This document shows, piece after piece, positions 59,587-64,000 of a stretch of DNA of 64,000 nucleotides. Each line of letters begins with the position of its first letter. Positions within the stretch are counted from its first letter, which is position 1. The notes under the pieces were generated by a model. It made no database searches. It saw nothing but the letters and a program-made list of their open reading frames with translations, and was not told the DNA's origin. The DNA is taken from the NCBI RefSeq assembly GCF_011039275.1, contig NZ_JAAKGB010000001.1, positions 124,001 to 188,000 on the forward strand, given 5' to 3'. Both the position numbers and the translations under genes were made by a program. Source of the stretch: Streptococcus hyointestinalis (GTDB lineage: Bacteria; Bacillota; Bacilli; Lactobacillales; Streptococcaceae).

Positions 59587-60417
59587 ATGGCTTTAATTGA
59601 GGTCAAGCATTTAGCAAAACAATTTGCAGATAAGTTAGCGCTATCAGACGTTTCCTTTGCTGTTGAAAAGGGAGAAATTTTTGGTTTCTTAGGTCCGTCT
59701 GGCTCTGGTAAGACAACGACCATTAAGATTTTGACGGGGCAATTGTCCTCTGATAAGGGTGCGATTGCTGTCCTTGGCAAGACTCCAGCGGATCTTAAAA
59801 GAGAAGACTATAAAAAGATCGGTATCGTCAGTGACACCAGCGGTTTTTATGAAAAGATGACCCTTTATAAAAATATGCTGGCTTACGCTAAGCTCTACGG
59901 TGTTTCAAAAGCGAGAGTTGACGAGCTACTAAAGCGTGTCAATCTCTATGATGACCGCAACAAGGTAGCTGAAAAGCTATCCAACGGTATGAAGCAGCGC
60001 ATGCTGCTGGCACGAGCGCTCCTCAATGAACCAGCTCTTCTCTTTTTGGATGAGCCAACCAGCGGGCTTGACCCGATGACGACTCGTCTCATCCACCGTC
60101 TGCTCTTGGAGTTAAAAGAAAAAGGCACAGCGATTTTTCTGACCACGCATGACATGCACGAAGCAACACTCTTGTGTGATAACCTAGCGCTCCTTGATAA
60201 GGGCAGTCTCGTTGAGACAGGTCGTCCAAAAGACCTGATTAAAAAATACCACACAGACAAAAAAGTCGTGGTCACCTATGACGATGACAGCCAAGTCGAG
60301 CTGTCCTATAGTGAGCTTAGTCGGCTTGATATGACGGCTGTTGAGTCCATTCATTCGACAGAGCCAACTTTGGAGGATGTTTTCATTGCATTGACAGGAG
60401 GAAAGTTAGATGTTTAA
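59587..60417 (+). CDS. ABC transporter ATP-binding protein
   Basis: A 276-residue ATPase. Walker A is GPSGSGKTT (residues 37-45), signature LSNGMKQR near 133, Walker B ALLFLDEPTSGLD near 150, and switch His in LTTHDMHE. The extra C-terminal 60 residues are typical of drug/antibiotic-type ABC-2 ATPases. It ends eight bases into the permease gene. Substrate unknown; bacteriocin immunity or export is plausible. Confidence 0.9.
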   Translation: MALIEVKHLAKQFADKLALSDVSFAVEKGEIFGFLGPSGSGKTTTIKILTGQLSSDKGAIAVLGKTPADLKREDYKKIGIVSDTSGFYEKMTLYKNMLAYAKLYGVSKARVDELLKRVNLYDDRNKVAEKLSNGMKQRMLLARALLNEPALLFLDEPTSGLDPMTTRLIHRLLLELKEKGTAIFLTTHDMHEATLLCDNLALLDKGSLVETGRPKDLIKKYHTDKKVVVTYDDDSQVELSYSELSRLDMTAVESIHSTEPTLEDVFIALTGGKLDV

Positions 60418-61126
60418 ACAGTTTAAAGCTTTATTGTGGTTACGGTGGGAGATTATCGCAGCAAATAAAACGCTTTTGGTGCAGCTCTTTCTTCCTGTTG
60501 CGATGGTGCTACTTTATCAGTTCATGTTTAGTAAAATGCCATCAGACCAGTCATCTGATATGATTATGGCGACCATGCCTTCGATTATACTCGGTTTTAT
60601 CGGCACAACCATTACCTATCTCATTGCCGAGGAAAATGAAAAGCACAATCTGACCAGTCTCCAGCTAGCGGGTATGGGGAGCCTAGAGTATCTACTAGCA
60701 AATCTCACTCTGCCTTTGGTCATCGAGCTGGTCTATCTCATCGCTTTGCCGCTCTATCTTGGTGTCTCGCTGTCTAGCTTGGGGCTTACCTATGCTGTGG
60801 TCAATCTTCTGACGGCTCTTGTGGCGTTAGGTCTCTTTATTTTCATTGGTATCATCTGTAAGACGCAGACGCAAGCAACGATTTTGAGCTTGCCATTTAT
60901 GTTGGTAGTTGCTTTTATGCCATTTTTTGCCATGATGGATAACAGCCTCAAAAAAGCCATTGACTTTACCTTTATGGGCACAATGACTAACTATCTCCTA
61001 GATAGAAAACACTATCAGCTTATGGATAAATCTCTGATTTTCTTACTCTTGTGGCTTGTGCTAACTGGTGCTCTGCTTTTCTGGGGCTTGCGCCACCATC
61101 AACTACAATCGGAGAAAAAAGCATGA
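60410..61126 (+). CDS. ABC-2 type permease
   Basis: A 238-residue membrane partner of the preceding ATPase, with six hydrophobic helices, the first at residues 21-38. The loop after helix 2 has EENEKHNLTSLQLAGMG, a feature of ABC-2 permeases. It overlaps genes on both sides (8 and 4 bases). Confidence 0.85.
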   Translation: MFKQFKALLWLRWEIIAANKTLLVQLFLPVAMVLLYQFMFSKMPSDQSSDMIMATMPSIILGFIGTTITYLIAEENEKHNLTSLQLAGMGSLEYLLANLTLPLVIELVYLIALPLYLGVSLSSLGLTYAVVNLLTALVALGLFIFIGIICKTQTQATILSLPFMLVVAFMPFFAMMDNSLKKAIDFTFMGTMTNYLLDRKHYQLMDKSLIFLLLWLVLTGALLFWGLRHHQLQSEKKA

Positions 61127-61770
61127 AAACAGTTATTGAAAAGTTAAAAGTTATCGGCGTGATTATTGGCTTTGCAGCCATTGACCAAGGTTTACTTGCC
61201 GTCATGATGGCAACAAGTGTTTATCAGAGCTCGCTTGCCTTTGCTCTAAGGATTCTGTTGGCTCTTGCGATTTTTGCAGGTTTTGTGACCTATGCTCAGA
61301 AAAAAGGGTTGTTGGACTTTAAGACCATCAAGCCCAAGTCACTCATCCTGTGGGAACTTCTTGGATATGTCTTGATTATCCTTTGCAATCAAGTGGGTAT
61401 GACTTTGATAGAAGGTTCTGGTGCGACGACAACCAGCAATCAAGCAACTATTGAACAGTTGTTTACGCTCTTGTCGCCTGCTTTTATGGGACTCTTTGTG
61501 GTTCTTATAGCGCCTCTCATTGAGGAGCTGATCTTTCGTTATTTGATTCCAAAAGTTCTCTTTAAAAACTACGAAATTATTGGTTTTATCGTGGGTGTAC
61601 TTGGCTTTGCTTTAGTTCATGGCGCTGATAGTCTAGGAGATTGGATTATCTATGGTGGTATGGGAGCGGTCATGGCTTTTCTCTACTACAAGACCGAGCG
61701 CTTTGAGTACAGTCTCACGCTTCACATTCTAAACAACGCCCTTGCCTTTGCCCTGATGATGGCGCAATAA
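61123..61770 (+). CDS. CPBP-family intramembrane metalloprotease
   Basis: A 215-residue multi-helix membrane protein of the CPBP (CAAX protease and bacteriocin-processing) group. Motif 1 is LIEELIFRYLIP (near residues 131-142), motif 2 FALVHGAD (near 164-171), and motif 3 LHILNNALAF. The catalytic Glu-Glu, His and His/Asn are present. In streptococci, members next to ABC genes may give self-immunity to bacteriocins. The gene overlaps the permease by four bases. Confidence 0.87.
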   Translation: MKTVIEKLKVIGVIIGFAAIDQGLLAVMMATSVYQSSLAFALRILLALAIFAGFVTYAQKKGLLDFKTIKPKSLILWELLGYVLIILCNQVGMTLIEGSGATTTSNQATIEQLFTLLSPAFMGLFVVLIAPLIEELIFRYLIPKVLFKNYEIIGFIVGVLGFALVHGADSLGDWIIYGGMGAVMAFLYYKTERFEYSLTLHILNNALAFALMMAQ

Positions 61771-61824
61771 AAAGCTAGAGCAGGTATTCTTTGATAAAGA
61801 TAATAGCAATAAAAGGAGAAATGT

Positions 61825-62013
61825 ATGATGACAACAGTTTTAAAATGGTTCGTTTTGCTGGTTTTAGCAGCAATTGTAGGTACTTTTTTCTGTAATGTTT
61901 TTGAAGGACTTGTTGCTAACAATGTTTGGTTAGCACGTGGTATTGGCTGTTTAGTGGCAGGGCTAACTGGAGCGGTCTTTTATCATTATGTTATTCAGAC
62001 TTCAAAAAGCTAG
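61825..62013 (+). CDS. Small two-TM membrane protein
   Basis: Sixty-two residues with helices at about 6-24 and 37-54. AAAGGAG precedes the ATG. A gap of 54 bases from the CPBP gene and no clear terminator suggest it belongs to the same operon. It has no recognised family. Confidence 0.65.
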   Translation: MMTTVLKWFVLLVLAAIVGTFFCNVFEGLVANNVWLARGIGCLVAGLTGAVFYHYVIQTSKS

Positions 62014-62034
62014 AGCAGATGTTCTAGCTTTTTT
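62005..62034. terminator. Bidirectional terminator between the operon and proC
   Basis: A 10-bp stem (62,005-62,014 with 62,023-62,032) flanked by A and T runs. It lies across the ends of the two converging genes. Confidence 0.8.
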
Positions 62035-62803
62035 AGAGTTCTTTTGCTTTTTGGATAGTAGCGTCAATGCTTGAGACGACGCTGGCTGTCAGCCCTGTTT
62101 TTTCAAGGTCAAGTAGTCCGGCAATGGTTGTCCCTCCTGGGCTACAAATCTTATCAATAAGAGCGTGAGGTTGCTCATTTTCTTCTAGGAGGTGCTTGCT
62201 ACTGGCTAAAACAGTCTGCGTTACAATAGCTAGGGCTTGGTCTTTTGCGAGACCGTGCTTGACCCCAGCCTTAGCTAGCGCTTCGATGAAAAGGTAGATA
62301 TAAGCTGGGCTTGAGCCTGCTAGAGCGGTAAAGGTATCAAAGTCTTTTTCAGTAATAGCAAAGGTCTCCCCAAAACTGTTGCAAATGGCTTGGCAAGTGG
62401 CGAATAGCTCCTCTGAGACAAGCTCATTTGCGCAGATGGCGGTCGTGCTGGCTAGGATTGCGGCATTGATATTTGGCATGATACGAATGAGTGGAAGCTC
62501 GCTGGAGGTCAGCTGCGCTAGCCGTGAGAGGGTGATACCTGCTGCCATAGAGAGGACAGGCTTTGTGACGGTTAGTGGTGTTAGCACAGTCTCCATGAGC
62601 TGCGGCTTGATACCTAGAATGACCAGATCCACTTGGTCGATGAGTTCTTGGTGCGAATTGGCGTAGGCAAGGTCGAGCTCATTTGCGATTTCCTTGCTGC
62701 GCTCTAGAGACGAGCCTGAGATGATGAGTTCATGCTGGGTGGTTTTTAGCCCCTTGATGATAGCGCTAGCCATTTTCCCGACACCGATAAATCCGATTTT
62801 CAT
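62033..62803 (-). CDS. proC: Pyrroline-5-carboxylate reductase
   Basis: Last enzyme of proline synthesis; reduces pyrroline-5-carboxylate with NAD(P)H. 256 residues, normal length. The N-terminal Rossmann motif is IGFIGVGKMASAI (residues 3-15); the C-terminal domain has LAGSSPAYIYLFIEAL and the signature CSPGGTTIAGL. Eight bases after pepA, so it is probably cotranscribed with it. Confidence 0.95.
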   Translation of the reverse strand: MKIGFIGVGKMASAIIKGLKTTQHELIISGSSLERSKEIANELDLAYANSHQELIDQVDLVILGIKPQLMETVLTPLTVTKPVLSMAAGITLSRLAQLTSSELPLIRIMPNINAAILASTTAICANELVSEELFATCQAICNSFGETFAITEKDFDTFTALAGSSPAYIYLFIEALAKAGVKHGLAKDQALAIVTQTVLASSKHLLEENEQPHALIDKICSPGGTTIAGLLDLEKTGLTASVVSSIDATIQKAKEL

Positions 62804-62811
62804 AGGTCCTC

Positions 62812-63879
62812 CTAGTAGGCTTTCAGCAAATCAACGGTGCTACGGTCGAGTTTTTTGAGGAGCGCTTGTAAAAAGGCTTGCGCTTCTAAGAAGTCATCCA
62901 TAGCATAGAGGGTTTGGTGAGAGTGAATGTAGCGGGCGCAGACACCGATAGTTGTAGACGGCACACCACTGTTTTGCAAGTGAGCGGCACCAGCGTCTGT
63001 ACCGCCCTTTCCAGTGTAGTATTGGTACTTGATACCTGCTTCTTCGGCGGTGGTTAAGAGAAAATCACGCATGTCTTTTAGAAGAATGTGCCCTGGATCG
63101 TAGAAACGAATCAAAGTGCCATCACCGATATGCCCTTGGTCACCGTAAACATCACCAGCAGGTGAGCAGTCAACGGCAAAGAAAAGCTCAGGGTCAAACT
63201 TAGTTGTGGAGACATGTGCGCCACGTAAACCGACCTCTTCTTGGACATTGGCGCCAGCGATGAGGGTGTTATCAAGCGGTGTGTCTTTGAGTTGCTCGAG
63301 CAGCTCAAGCACCATCAAGACGCCATAGCGGTTGTCCCAAGCTTTCGAGATGACATTTTTTTGGTTGGCAGTGAGGATGGCTTCGGATTTTGGGACGATG
63401 ATGTCCCCAGGTGCGATGCCAAATTGCTCTGCTTCTGCCTTGTCCCTAAAACCTCCGTCAAAGATAATGTCAGAGACACTTGGAAGAGCAGCTCCGCCAT
63501 TTTTCCCACGTAGGAAGTGAGGAGGCACAGAGCCTGAGATGATAGGGATGGCTTGACCTGTGCGTGTGTAGAGGGTGAAGCGCTGAGAGCTGACAACGAG
63601 CGGGTTCCAGCCGCCAATCCCTACGACACGAAAAGTCCCGTCCGCTTGGATGCTAGAAACCATAAAGCCAACCTCGTCCATGTGTGCTGCGACCATGATA
63701 CGAGGAGCGTTAGCGTCAGCATGTTTTTTGATACCGAAAATACCACCAAGACCATCCGTCTCAATGCTGTCAACCAGCGGTGTCATGTGCTTACGCATGT
63801 AGTTACGGACATTGTGCTCATGTCCTGCGATACCGTCCAATTCTGTGACGGCTTTGATTTTGTCAAAAAGTTCAGTCAT
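62812..63879 (-). CDS. pepA: Glutamyl aminopeptidase (M42)
   Basis: A 355-residue cytoplasmic metallopeptidase releasing N-terminal Glu/Asp from peptides in casein- or peptide-using streptococci. M42 features are VAAHMDEVGFMV (metal His/Asp near residues 63-74), WDNRYGV with bridging Asp, NVQEEVGLRGA with the catalytic Glu pair (near 212), and FAVDCSPAGD. The C-terminal GGTDAGAAH and IHSHQTLYAM are present. It starts at an ATG with GAGGTAAT upstream. Confidence 0.95.
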   Translation of the reverse strand: MTELFDKIKAVTELDGIAGHEHNVRNYMRKHMTPLVDSIETDGLGGIFGIKKHADANAPRIMVAAHMDEVGFMVSSIQADGTFRVVGIGGWNPLVVSSQRFTLYTRTGQAIPIISGSVPPHFLRGKNGGAALPSVSDIIFDGGFRDKAEAEQFGIAPGDIIVPKSEAILTANQKNVISKAWDNRYGVLMVLELLEQLKDTPLDNTLIAGANVQEEVGLRGAHVSTTKFDPELFFAVDCSPAGDVYGDQGHIGDGTLIRFYDPGHILLKDMRDFLLTTAEEAGIKYQYYTGKGGTDAGAAHLQNSGVPSTTIGVCARYIHSHQTLYAMDDFLEAQAFLQALLKKLDRSTVDLLKAY

Positions 63880-63986
63880 AATTACCTCGATTCTATAATT
63901 CTATTTTACACTATTTTATGGTAAAATAAAAAACGATAGTCCATATTGACCTGTCAAGAGCAGATAGTACAGAAAGGAATGTGCCA

Positions 63987-64000
63987 TGATTAGTCCAAAA
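63987..64000 (+). CDS. Start of a gene cut by the window edge
   Basis: ATG with GAAAGGA about nine bases upstream, followed by four more codons (MISPK). It is divergent from pepA. Too little is visible to name it. Confidence 0.4.

Overview
The window comes from a Firmicute that is almost certainly a Streptococcus. It carries the streptococcal late-competence operon comYA-H followed by ackA, a SigX cin-box upstream of comYA, DUF1033 before comYA, a fused glutathione synthetase (gshAB), purA, and a glutamyl aminopeptidase (pepA). The species cannot be fixed from the sequence alone.

Layout. 1-8.8 kb is host DNA: an ABC exporter pair, a telA/xpaC-like pair and gshAB on the minus strand, then purA, a TMEM175-like channel protein and a DUF1033 protein. 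8.9-11.0 kb holds the comY promoter, an unusual leader hairpin, comYA, comYB and the first 20 codons of comYC. 10,992-53,967 is a complete-looking siphovirus prophage of about 43 kb inserted inside comYC. 53.95-56.7 kb holds the rest of comYC and comYD-comYH, followed by ackA. An IS200/IS605 element, an XRE-controlled ABC/CPBP operon, proC and pepA finish the window.

Prophage. A large serine integrase, a PH-SHOCT protein and a CI-type repressor lie on the minus strand. Rightward genes run in the usual order: Cro-like regulator, small early genes, a replication/recombination block (AAA ATPases, DUF669, SF2 helicase, primase-helicase), RusA, an orphan DNA methylase, an ArpU-like late regulator, HNH nuclease, a probable cos region, terminase, HK97-type head genes, tail genes with a programmed -1 frameshift, tape measure, Dit, a collagen-bearing Tal protein, a receptor-binding candidate, holin and GH25 endolysin. 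Joining the two prophage ends reconstructs an attP with clear dyad symmetry centred on a GA dinucleotide.

The right end of the prophage is the accessory (moron) zone. It holds an overlapping gene pair, a Panacea/DUF4065-domain protein plus a three-TM coiled-coil protein. I infer this to be a toxin-antitoxin-like defence pair. Its promoter has tandem 8-bp repeats and two AACAGA/TCTGTT dyads. Next comes a paratox (Prx) homologue whose stop codon overlaps a GTG that can start the comYC remnant. The prophage therefore looks set to block competence twice: by splitting the major pseudopilin gene and by carrying a ComR inhibitor. Excision would rebuild a 108-codon comYC.
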